The position numbers and the translations under genes are program-made. This document shows positions 19,264-29,000 of a DNA stretch of 58,799 nucleotides, piece after piece. How positions within the stretch are numbered: the first letter of the stretch is position 1; every line of letters starts with the position of its first letter. Origin of the DNA: Viridothelium virens (lineage: Eukaryota; Ascomycota; Dothideomycetes; Trypetheliales; Trypetheliaceae); the NCBI GenBank assembly GCA_010094025.1, contig ML991876.1, positions 1-58,799 of the forward strand, written 5' to 3'. The notes under the pieces were generated by a model that saw only the letters and a list, made by a program, of their open reading frames with translations, was not told the DNA's origin and did no database searches.

Positions 19264-20784
19264 ATGGACACGATACTACCTCTCAAGCGGGCAGCAGAGT
19301 GGCTTGGTGGATATTGGAACACTGTGAAATGCCCTAAGCTTCCTGAAGATCCCAGGTTCAATGAAGCGAGAAGACACCTCAGCACGGCACTTCAAGGTCG
19401 CCGATCAGAGGAAAAGAAGTCAAGCACTTCTGAAGACCAAATCTCAATCCCATGCCATGAGCAGTACAGGGCTTCCAAGGACCTCGCTCAGACTCTAGTC
19501 CCTATGTCAGTTTCCCATACCAATGCAGTACGGACGGAACGTTTTGAGAAGATTTGCAGTACCCAGCTTTCGGCAGAGACGCGGGACCGAGGTGACCGTA
19601 CTCTCGCTGGAGTGCAGAGTCGGCCTAGCTTCAGTAAAGAAGAGATCCAGCTCGTCACTGTCAACCAAGGCGGAACTGCGACTTACGCACTAACTATCAC
19701 AGCTGAGCTGGCCGAGTTGCTCCGAACAAATATTTTGAGCTTTCGCCAACTAGACGGTCTAGACAAACAAAGGCGCGCTCTGAACAGTGCTGTTGAGGAG
19801 GTCCGAGAGCAGATCGAAGAGGCAAAGAACTGTCTTGAAATGATCGAGGAACAAGAGAATGAGAGCTCTGAGGCAAGCTCCAATGGCGTCAAAACAGAGA
19901 TGGGAAATCTCATGGAGCACAGAGAAGCGCTGCAACACTCGCTTGAACAGTATACCCAAGCGCTGGAAGTTCAGAAGAATGAGCAGCATTTGGAAAGGCT
20001 TGCAAGGACGAATCATGAGCGTGTACTACTCGATCTTCTTGAACAGCCTCTGCAGGAGTGTGGTGTCTTGGACTTAGAAGAGTCGACACAAATGCCGAAG
20101 ACCGAGTCCATCGACGTGCATATGGAATACAACTACTTCTGCGCCGATGAAAACCTAGAGGAGAGCCATACGCAAAGATCCCCAACACCAAGCGAACTGC
20201 TGAGGTCAAATATCCAGCAAGAGCTCCTGGAAAGAGAAGAAACGCTCGAAAAGGCCAAGGAGCAATTTGATGGCTTCGATGACGAGTATGACAAGAATTT
20301 AGGGGAATATTATGAAGATATTGCAACTGGAGCTCACAATCTCGCGAGGACGGTTTTCGATAATTTCTATGTCGAGGCGAAGCGACAATATACCAAAGAG
20401 CTAATTGATGCTGAAGCCAATCTCAGAGAGACAAGGCAACGAGCTCGTCAGATTGGCATAAAACAGGACATTATGGATGAGTCCATCTTTCATGATGACC
20501 CCTATGATGGCTACGGTGACAGTATGGAGAACGAGATGATCCACTGTGCACCCGTTACGCGCATCGAAGCCTGGCTTGACGGCGTCCCTGATAAAGCATA
20601 CAATGATAGTGCGGCTAATAGCGTGCCAACTTTTGAGTGTGATGATTGGGACGCCCGATCGGTAGACATCGGACATAGCATCAGCTGTATAGGTACGGGT
20701 AGCCAGAGTCGGAGGATAAGACAGTGGGACGAGATAAGGCTCACCAAAAGGGAAAGCCTTACTGAAGGCTCTTGTATCCATTGA
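19264..20784 (+). CDS. Acidic coiled-coil protein, array copy C'
   Basis: 506 aa, intronless, ATG 19264 (MDTILPLKRAAEWLGG...). N-terminal helix with YWNTVKC matching the [KQ]C of the other copies; conserved block QLVTVNQGGTATYALTITAE; coiled coil about 155-250; LLDLLEQPLQECGVL; second coiled coil about 310-410; acidic motifs FHDDPYDGYGDSMENEMI, CAPVTRIEAW and DDWDARSVDIGHSISCIG; basic tail RRIRQWDEIRL. It carries about 15 extra residues after that tail compared with A' (KRESLTEGSCIH end). Apparently intact. Pairs with copy C; stops face copy D across 416 bp. Function unknown; probably cytosolic or peripheral to a membrane through the N-terminal helix, which is inference. Confidence 0.72.
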   Translation: MDTILPLKRAAEWLGGYWNTVKCPKLPEDPRFNEARRHLSTALQGRRSEEKKSSTSEDQISIPCHEQYRASKDLAQTLVPMSVSHTNAVRTERFEKICSTQLSAETRDRGDRTLAGVQSRPSFSKEEIQLVTVNQGGTATYALTITAELAELLRTNILSFRQLDGLDKQRRALNSAVEEVREQIEEAKNCLEMIEEQENESSEASSNGVKTEMGNLMEHREALQHSLEQYTQALEVQKNEQHLERLARTNHERVLLDLLEQPLQECGVLDLEESTQMPKTESIDVHMEYNYFCADENLEESHTQRSPTPSELLRSNIQQELLEREETLEKAKEQFDGFDDEYDKNLGEYYEDIATGAHNLARTVFDNFYVEAKRQYTKELIDAEANLRETRQRARQIGIKQDIMDESIFHDDPYDGYGDSMENEMIHCAPVTRIEAWLDGVPDKAYNDSAANSVPTFECDDWDARSVDIGHSISCIGTGSQSRRIRQWDEIRLTKRESLTEGSCIH

Positions 20785-21200
20785 ATTGAAGATTACTCTA
20801 TTCCAGCAGGTCTTTTTGAATAGAATTTAGTCGATCTTGTATCATGATCAATGCATACCAAATGTGATTCTAAAATTGTAACTATATCGTGATTAGTGGC
20901 GCGCTTAAGAAATGATCTTGCTTATATCGAATTTCATACATCATACTCTGATATCTATCAAGATATGTGAGCTAGATACCTCATCTTGTAGGTACCGCAA
21001 AAGATGGTATGTTGAACGAACAAGAATGGCAGTTTTCATTTTCGAGAACTCTATGTTCATTTGCATCGTCTATCATTTAATGCTAGTGGCGAGGCAATAC
21101 AAGCGCGAAAGAAGAAGAGAACATACCGATCAACTGAACCCGGAAGATCAGGGTTAAAGTTCTATGATACCGATCCCTTCTCTAGCAAAACTTAATCTCG
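20785..21200. other. Convergent 3' spacer between C' and D
   Basis: 416 bp between two converging stops; AT-rich; an 81-codon frame inside has no support. Nothing else seen. Confidence 0.5.
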
Positions 21201-22310
21201 TTAAACAGTGAGTGGGCTGCCACCTACAGTAAGTTCCACCTGACTTGGTATCGTTGACATTCCTCCAAGCACGTTTACTTTTGTGCTCAACTCTGTCTCG
21301 ATCTCTCTCTCCATTTCCTCCACATTCCTATCGAGATTGTTGATGAGCGCTTCCCTGTACATGCATGAAAGATGGATATAGCTTTCGCGAATGATGTAAC
21401 CGAGAGGCTGGACTGGGCAGGAATAAGAGATTGCCTGTGGCATTGTAAAATGGGCTACAGATATCTCACCTGCGTTCCATGTGGTATCTTCTTCGACGAT
21501 AAGAGGCTTATGTGGCCCTTGTGGTAACGTTATATCACCAGGCCTTACCACACTTACGTATTCTTCTTGCATTTGTCGTGTCTTTTTCCCGATCCCCTCT
21601 CCTTGAAAGGTGAACAGTGGAATGGCGACGAGGTGTGCTTGGCACTTGAATAACAGAATGTAGGGGCGACGTTTTGCTGAAATGGCTCCGATACGCGTCT
21701 CCCCTCGATCTCGATGGCCGATTGGAATAGCTGGATTGAAAAGAGGCTCAACGCAAGGGGCCAGAAAGATGGCTCCAAACTGAAGCTGAGACTTGATCTC
21801 TTTGGCTCCATGTATCCAGTTCTTCTCCGCTGGATGTTGATCCCAGACTGAAGTGCCAGCATAAGGCTGATGACCAGGGTGTTTTGGAAGGTCTCGATTG
21901 GATGCTACAGCTTGAGAAATTGCAAGACGTTTGCATGGAAGTAAGTCCTCCTGAATACTGCTCTCCCGCTTTCTCTTAGTGCCCCTCGCCTTCAGAGTGA
22001 TTAGGTTAAGGGCTGAAACTGTAGTACATTTAGGGAGATTCGCGCTCATTCTAGAGAGACTCACCTTTCTGCGTACTTGATCTGTGCAGAACAGAGTTCC
22101 AAATGAGACTTCTGGGTGCTTGAGTAGGGTCTGTATCTGCCAACCTGCAGCAGCTTGGTGACAGAGACTGGTTTCCATTACTTGGCGCCAGGCCAGAAAT
22201 GGATTTTTAAAATTCGTTATCTCGTTGAACACATATTTCGAAAGCGGCTGCAGCAGGGTTACACCTATAAAAAATAGCAATCTCCAGTCAAGGTCAGATT
22301 GAGTGAACAT
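21201..22310 (-). CDS. DUF6590-like protein, array copy D, without a partner
   Basis: 369 aa, ATG 22310, intronless as read. Shared domain about residues 150-330: VWDQHPAEKNWIHGA, LQFGAIFLAPCVEPLFN, DRGETRIGAISAKRRPYILL, VAIPLFTFQGEGIGKK, SVAHFTMPQAISYSCPV, LGYIIRESYIHLSCMYRE. It departs from the others at RGET (RAET elsewhere) and AISAKRRP. The N-terminal 110 residues differ completely from other copies, with Cys residues and a basic KRKRESS stretch that could be a nuclear localisation signal. There is no plus-strand partner: the position about 0.5 kb upstream is taken by the 3' end of the histidine kinase gene. Confidence 0.7.
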   Translation of the reverse strand: MFTQSDLDWRLLFFIGVTLLQPLSKYVFNEITNFKNPFLAWRQVMETSLCHQAAAGWQIQTLLKHPEVSFGTLFCTDQVRRKVSLSRMSANLPKCTTVSALNLITLKARGTKRKRESSIQEDLLPCKRLAISQAVASNRDLPKHPGHQPYAGTSVWDQHPAEKNWIHGAKEIKSQLQFGAIFLAPCVEPLFNPAIPIGHRDRGETRIGAISAKRRPYILLFKCQAHLVAIPLFTFQGEGIGKKTRQMQEEYVSVVRPGDITLPQGPHKPLIVEEDTTWNAGEISVAHFTMPQAISYSCPVQPLGYIIRESYIHLSCMYREALINNLDRNVEEMEREIETELSTKVNVLGGMSTIPSQVELTVGGSPLTV

Positions 22311-22774
22311 ACGTTTCCGACCTGTACGAGTCTGAAAGCTAAATCAATGAAAGTTAAGTGAAAGGTCATAAAGAAAAGCATAATTTTGTCAAAGCTTTCA
22401 TTGAAGACCTCGACACTCCAACAAACCTGCATTGAAACAAAGGTGGGACAAAGCCGTACACTAAGCTCACTCCTTGCAGTAGGAAAGAGAGCTACCTCTT
22501 GTTCTAGTCATCCCAGCGTCCCGAGCGTCAGACGGTCGCATATACTGATCCCGCTAGGCCTCAAAGGTGCTTCATCAAAGATTTAAGCTCGTCGATCATA
22601 ACTTTCGACTATAACAGCGGTATTGGCTGTTATGTTGTGAGTTTGGATTCCGCTGAAGTCACATCAGCCATAATTACATCCTTTTCCGATGGCGGCTTTG
22701 CTTAATCCTACACCATCTATAACGCCATAGTAATGTCAATTCACACGAAGTATTATATACACTTACATCCTCAA
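22311..22774. other. 464-bp spacer upstream of copy D and downstream of the histidine kinase
   Basis: About the length of the divergent promoters elsewhere in the array, but ends in a kinase stop codon, not a plus-strand start. No clear copy of the leader motif is seen; the nearest resemblance, GCTGTTATGTTG near 22626, is too weak to call. Confidence 0.45.
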
Positions 22775-25700
22775 TCACCCGCTCTTCCCAGCAAGCTTCC
22801 TCCTCGCCCGCCCCAACACCGGATCCAGCAGCTTCAACCGCACCGGCTTTGGAAAGAACTCATTTGCCCCACTCGCCTTGGCCTCTTGGATGTTTTCCTT
22901 AGTTGCCAAGCCCGTAAGGACCACGATGCACACGGGATCAAGCCGCTCGCGCATCTCGTACTCGCGAATAGCGCGCGATGCTGCGACACCATCGAGCTGC
23001 GGCATCTGGATGTCCATAAAGATGCAGCTGAAAGCGCCACGCGCAGCCTGATAGGCCGCAACCGCGAGCGCGCCATTCGTGGCGGTGGCGACAGGGAGAT
23101 TCTGCCGGCGGAGGTAGGTGCTCAGAAGCTTGAGATTGATGGCGTTGTCGTCGACGATTAGGTATGGTGCTATGTCTGAGTCTGGCGTGGGCGGCGAGGC
23201 AGCTGATGGAGCGGATGGTGGTGGCAGCACGTCAGGCGTCGATTTTGGACTGAGGTCCGGATCACGCGAAGAAATGGGCTGCGGTGGATGTGGCTGATGT
23301 TCCGTCGAGTTAGTTGGGCTCGATGTTGCCTTTGACGGGGTTATCGAAGGTGAGGTGGAAGCAGAGGTAGTTACATTGCGTTGAGCGATGGAGCTACTAT
23401 CCTCATCAGGTTGCTCCTGTGTATGAACAGAGGAAGAAGAAAAGGCCCCAGGTAATCGCCCGAGCATCTGACTAGCTTGTTCAAGTTGAATGTCGGCCCA
23501 GCGGTCGAGTGCAAGCGTGAAAGTCTTTGCAAGTTTCCGAGGCCCACAACTAAAATGGCATTGTTAGAAATTCTTATTTTGTGAAGATTTGTGATCAAGA
23601 CTTACGGCTGCGCAATGTATTCAAACACGCCATTGCGTTCTATGGTCCTGGACGTGGTGGAGAGATGGCGGGCAACGGCTGCGCTCGGGCAAATCACCAC
23701 AACGGGCTGGATGACGACGCCGGCCTTGTTCATGTCGGCTAAGGCTTCCGCGCCTGCGAGTGTTGCCAAGTAGATATCCGGCTTTATGGCAGTCTCTGTC
23801 GAGGGCAGTACGTCCATGTACAGCCAGGCCTGACACTGACGTGCAATAGCTGTCCTTGGCAACTGCCAATCCTTGCTCTTATTTGGGATTCCTTGTGCCG
23901 TTAACGCAACAGTGTCATTGAAGCCGGAGAGTGAGACGCGGAGACCTTTTGTGCGACTAATCAAGACTGCAAAGGTACTATTCTCGTGGGAAGTCTCGGC
24001 AGAGGTGGAATGAGGTAGAGGGAGCGAGATGGACATTGTCGATCCCCTACCTGTCTCACTCTGTGCATCAATGGTGCCACCGAGTGATGTGACAATCTTG
24101 TGCGTAATCGAGAGTCCTAGGCCTGTACCAGGTGACAGGGAATTCTCCTGTGAAAAAGGAGTGTAGAGGTGATGAGCTAGATATTCCTTGCTGATGCCTT
24201 TGCCCGTGTCCTCAACAATAATCTTGACCTCTGATATAGGTGCACCTTTCCCTGGCAACTCTTTCTGATCTACAGTGACCTTGATATGCCCGCCCACAGT
24301 GTATTTCAGCGCATTACCGAATATGTTCATCACTATCCGTCGCACTGCTCCCGGTTGTGTGGAAAATCTCCAGCTCGCCGCTGGACTTATGTCGAGAATA
24401 ATCTTGACTTGATCATGTGACGTTCCTCTGGAAGTGGGTTCAATCTGCTTGCTCAGCACTTCCGTGTCCAAATCCCTAACGGTCGGGTCGGGAGACATGA
24501 GGTCTGCCTGAGTGTCTAAAGAATTGCTGGATGCCTCGAATTCATGACCGGCAAAGACGCTCTCGACAACTTCTTCTATGATGGAACCAATATCAACATC
24601 CCAGGCTACAGCTGTTGAGTTGCGGTCCATCATATTGGAAGCTTGACTATCACCATCGCGCCGTGGCGTCTGCCGTCTCGTTTTGGATGCCCGCATGATA
24701 TTGTTGACCTTTGCATAGTCGAGCAAATGGTTAATAGTATCCAGTAGCGTCATGCTGCACCTTTCAATGGTGTGAACGGTGCTATCCTGAAAGACGTCTA
24801 TGCTCGTCTCTTGAAGCAGCTCCACGCCCCCAAGGATGCCATGCAGCGGCGATCTCAGCTCGTGCGAAATGGATCCCAACACATCTGTCTTCACCCGATT
24901 CGCCTGCTGTGCATCAATCTTGGCGACTTCAGCCATGATTGTCGCACCAAACGCGCGGAGGTAACTAAGCTCGCTTTTGACAGAAAAGACGCGGGTAGGT
25001 GTGCGCGTCCACGCAACACCACCAGCGTACCAACGTGACCTGTGCGAGTCCCAGAGCGGGAAAGCAAGAACACTGCGAGCATTGGGGAAAACTTTGATAA
25101 TGAAAGAAGGCTCTTTGCTGCGAGCGAAAGACTGCTGGCGCTGACGGCGACCACGAGACGACCCATCAGTAATCGCCGCAGTTGCGCTGCTCGCCGAATC
25201 CTGATGGTCGCTATCGCTCTCAGTATCGGAAAGCGGTACCCCCTCTTCATCAAAATTGAAGATCTTGCCTTCGGGATACCGTCGCAGCAGTAGGTGGAGA
25301 AAGCGTTCTGGCACAGCAAGATGCTCAGCATTGGGTTTGTCGCCATCAATGCTAGCGATTCCGGTCGTGGAGAAACCGAAAATTTCGCACGTCTTATCAT
25401 CGCGTAATCTTCTATTTGACCCTGACCTCACAGATCGCACGCTTTCCTCTCCGCTCGAAGACGATTGTGAGTTGTGTGAGTTGCCTGTGTCGCAAGAGTC
25501 ATGCTGCTCAGACTCTATCATGCCTCCATACGTGGTGACGCTAGCATCGAAGAATAAGACGCCTTCAACCTCAATGGACTCGCGAATAGTATTTGCAGCG
25601 CGGGAAAAGAGGCTGCGAATGTCATGCGCTGAAGGCGCTGGACTAGGCGTCCCCGTGAGCGATGTTGACTTTCCTCCTGACTTGACAGAGCCGGCCAGCG

Positions 25701-26649
25701 ACGGTGACTCCGATACAGATTTGAAAAAGCGGTGCGGAACGTCGGTTTCACCTGACGCCCGCCGTTCGGCAGAGTTGGAAGTTGGCGACGCCGGTGGTGA
25801 TGATGATGATTCCGGGGCGAAGCACGACTGTGTACCGTGCACGTCTTGCAAAGTAGCATTGTCCTCTCCATTAGTGAGCCCTGTTTCCTCGTGCATTCTT
25901 GCCTGTTGAGCTACGTTCAGCATACCCTCCTGACCGGCATCGCCTCCCGGTCGAGTTGACCACTGATCCGAGGAGAGACCGGTTATGGTTGTCATGCCTT
26001 CAACGAAACTTCCTAAACCACGCATCATTCTCTTACCGCGAGCTTCATCCTGTCTGTAGCGGACCAGTACCAGGTGATCCATAATTGTTGAGGACATGTC
26101 TCGCAAGAAGTCCGCCTCGGTATTGCCAAGAGCCTCGCGCGGCTTGCTGTCTGTGACGGAGAAGACACCAATGAGGGAGCCAGCAGGGCTGCGAATTGGG
26201 ACCGAAGCATAGAACCGAATGTCCTCGTGCGCATTGAGGAAGCGGCTGGATGCGAAGCGACTGTCGACCTGCACGTCGGGCACGACGATCACTGGCATCG
26301 TCCATGCAGCATCATCCTTATTCCCACCTCCTGTAGAACAGGCTGCCAGGCTGTCGGAAGTGACTTCGAGGGCATGACTCGAAACTCCTTGAGAATGCGG
26401 AAAGGCGAGGCCACAGAGAAGCAGGTTCTCGTCGGTCGGCTTATCTGGGGAGCTCCTCAGAGTGGAGGAGGCAGTTGTCTCCGCAATTACATATTGGTAG
26501 CGACGGTCAAAGAGGGAGACGAACGCGCGATGAGCACCCAACCGTAGCAGGCCTAACTGTGCAAAAGCCGTCAAAGCCCGGTCACGACCAGGGCGCGCTG
26601 GCGGGATGGGGTCGTTTGCATTGTCGACGAAGCCATGAACTGCAGACAA
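22775..26649 (-). CDS. Hybrid histidine kinase with GAF domain and receiver
   Basis: Fungal hybrid two-component kinase. Two exons seen: 26649-23606 and 23549-22775, with a 56-nt intron (GTAAGT..TTTTAG) joining EYIAQP to CGPRKLAKTFTLAL; 1272 aa as read. Order: GAF-like sensor (about 25-200, with FYASVPIRSPAGSLIGVF); a long Ser-rich linker; HisKA with H-box SISHELRSPLHGILGG (phospho-acceptor His about residue 596 of this reading); HATPase with N-box FGNALKYT and G-boxes VEDTGKGIS and GTGLGLSI; receiver with IVDDNAINLKLL, phospho-acceptor Asp in FMDIQMP, a Thr in VVLTG, and Lys in FFPKPV. All catalytic residues are present. The first codon of the frame is not ATG and an acceptor (TTGTCTGCAG) lies just there, so a short 5' exon is missing. 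No transmembrane segment; likely cytosolic, signalling through a phosphotransfer protein. The fungal class was not assigned. Confidence 0.85.
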
Positions 26650-27631
26650 GTCAAGATGACTATTGTGAGATTCCGATCAGTGAGGGCATAGCGAAAAGTG
26701 GAATCGTCAAATTCACCGATACGTCTCTCGTTCGTGTACCAAGGCCGTAATGCCTTTGTCGGTCATACCCGTGCAGAATCATCCAGCATCCCTTGACTGC
26801 TCGGGCTGAGATGGAGAACTGAAAAGTGCATGGTATTATGGGAATTGCCATATGCCAGATTTAAGCGGGATTCTAGACCCACGTACCGTGACTCCTGTCT
26901 TACCCGATTCCGCTAGAAGCCCGCAGCCCGTCTCGAAAGGAACTGCTACGCCAATTGCCACTGGCGTGTAAGAACCCTGCGCGTTGATCATTACATCATT
27001 AGACCGTCTGTACTTAGGTAGTTGTCTCAGTTGGTGTAATCGCTTCTTGAGATTTCAACGACTTGCTCTATGAAGCAAGAAAGAAGTGAGAATGTGAGAG
27101 TGGTAGGAGTTTTAAGGAAGAGGCAGTCTTCGGAGTATACCAAGACCAAGCTGCTATGGCAAGAGCATAGAAGCGCACAGTTATGGTCTACAGCTTCGTA
27201 CTTCCATTCAAAGGTCCGAGCTGACAATATCACTAAGGGAGCCCGAGCTATGGCTTTGGTGATTCGAGTCCATTATGTACTAGTATGGACAGGGGGAAAT
27301 AGAGGGTAGAGCCATGTTTAGTTCTGAGGTTATGCGGCATCGTTGCTTAGATCCATAAAGTCTAGGTACCCGGCTCCAGGCAGTTCAAATCTGAGTGGCC
27401 TTGGAAGATCATAGTGGCAAAGTGTCTCGGATGCTTAAACCACTCAAGGGAGCTGTATTGAGAACTGATGGCTACTGCAGTAATATTCACACATTGGATT
27501 CATGTAATAAACCCCTCCCACCTCTCGAAAGCAGACCCTCTGCAAAATGTAGAATCAGAAATCACCAAGAGTCATTGTGAATGTGTATAGGAGATGGCCC
27601 AGACTTGGCTATGACGAGTAGGGCCAGCATG
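26650..27631. other. Upstream region of histidine kinase; missing first exon expected here
   Basis: About 1 kb with no independent gene. The 5' exon of the histidine kinase should lie in the first few hundred bases; an open stretch at 26660-26851 on the minus strand may contribute, but I could not find an unambiguous donor. The remainder is 3' flank of array copy E. Confidence 0.4.
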
Positions 27632-28498
27632 TCATAAATTTGTAAGAGCAAGGCTGGACATTGTCTCATCGAGAGAGCCTTGCGTGTTCGCGCGACCACC
27701 CTTTCTGTATAGTGCCCACAGACGCAGAAGGCTCTCCATCGTGATGTAACCTTTGGGCAGAATTGGGCAGGAATAGTCAATGCAGTAAGGTTTCGTAAAA
27801 TGAGCATGTGCTTCTGGTTTGATCTGCCATCTTGTGCCAGCTTCGAGCAACAGAGGCAAGTGAGGCGCATTGCTAGCCCTTTCTGGTCCCAGTCTTGAGA
27901 TGCCAACGTATTCTTGCCGCAGCTCTGGATGAAACTGCTGGATGCCTTTGCCGTCATGAGTGAATATCGGAATCGCCGTGAAATGTCGCTCATGCTTCGA
28001 TAAAATGATGAAGAAGCGTTTCTTAGCAAATAGAGCCCCGCCAACGTTCTCTGCCCGGTTTCCATGCCCTGGCGCAATGCTCGTATCGAGCAGTGGGCCG
28101 ACATGCATGGCGAGGATGATTGCTCCTTCTTGGATGCCTCGTTTGACTTCGTTTATACCACAAATCCACCCGTCTTGCCTTTTGTAGCAGTCGTACACTG
28201 TCGAGTTCCCTGTGCAGCTCTGTGGCAAGTGAAAAACCCTATCTGGAAGTTCATATCCCTGCTGTCTTGTGTGGTGTTTTTCGTTTAGATGCTGCGGAGC
28301 TACCGAGAGTTTTGATGTAGTCCTAGCCACCGGTATAAGACCTCTTGAAGGTGCCGTGACGCCTGTTTCCGGGATCTTGGATATTTTTGAAGCTGTAATA
28401 ATAACTCGGGGATTTCGTTTCGCAGGTAGTCCCGAATTCGGGCGTTGATCAGCAGCATTCGACTTTGAAGACCTCGGAAAGTACTGAGGAAGAGCCAT
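27632..28498 (-). CDS. DUF6590-like protein, array copy E
   Basis: 288 aa, intronless, ATG 28498; the most divergent minus-strand copy. Shared domain about residues 100-275: VYDCYKRQDGWICGI (HPA lost), IQEGAIILAMHVGPLLD (EPL replaced by GPL), NRAENVGGALFAKKRFFIIL, TAIPIFTHDGKGIQQ, HAHFTKPYCIDYSCPI, KGYITMESLLRLWALYR. Several otherwise invariant residues have changed while fold-level spacing is kept, so it may have a shifted function or relaxed constraint. Separated from copies A-D by the histidine kinase. Head-to-head with E' across 502 bp. Confidence 0.72.
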   Translation of the reverse strand: MALPQYFPRSSKSNAADQRPNSGLPAKRNPRVIITASKISKIPETGVTAPSRGLIPVARTTSKLSVAPQHLNEKHHTRQQGYELPDRVFHLPQSCTGNSTVYDCYKRQDGWICGINEVKRGIQEGAIILAMHVGPLLDTSIAPGHGNRAENVGGALFAKKRFFIILSKHERHFTAIPIFTHDGKGIQQFHPELRQEYVGISRLGPERASNAPHLPLLLEAGTRWQIKPEAHAHFTKPYCIDYSCPILPKGYITMESLLRLWALYRKGGRANTQGSLDETMSSLALTNL

Positions 28499-29000
28499 GA
28501 CTGTTAAGAGTGTGTCACAGCGTCTTTGTCAAGTACTAATGACGAATGTATTTTCAGAGAATTTGCGTACAATTTAACAGGTCGAGCCAAGGCCTTTGTG
28601 CTGTGTTAAGTGCTTGTGAATACCTTGACTTAAAGTCATGAACTTTGACAGCAATTGCGACATTTTTCAGAAGTCCGTGGGGAATGACCGAAGATCCTAC
28701 GATATGAATTCCGCCGATTACCTGCTACGTAAGCCATGAAACTGCGCGTTAAAAGGGCACAAAGAGCTAGGCTAGTCCGGAGCCAGGAAATCTTCAGCAG
28801 TATATCTTAGGCAACACTCAAGCCGATACCGCTATACAATCAATTCTTCCTCGTTCAAAGAACCTCTGAGAGTGCTCGCCCTATGCGAAGGCGAAATTTG
28901 GCCTGACATTTTCTTGCGAAATCCTTCGTGTAAGCGTCGAAGGCCTACTCGTAGCAGGTCTGTCTGCTTCGCGAAAATTCCGTAGAGGACGGCTCCCACA
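28499..29000. promoter_or_regulatory. Shared divergent promoter region of pair E (502 bp)
   Basis: Same length as in the other pairs, but no leader motif precedes the plus-strand ATG here and no patches shared with pairs A-C were noticed. Inferred bidirectional promoter. Confidence 0.45.

Noticed and set aside
25256-25909. 217-codon plus-strand frame
   Set aside because: It is antisense to the histidine kinase linker, whose intact GAF, HisKA, HATPase and receiver domains fix the coding strand.
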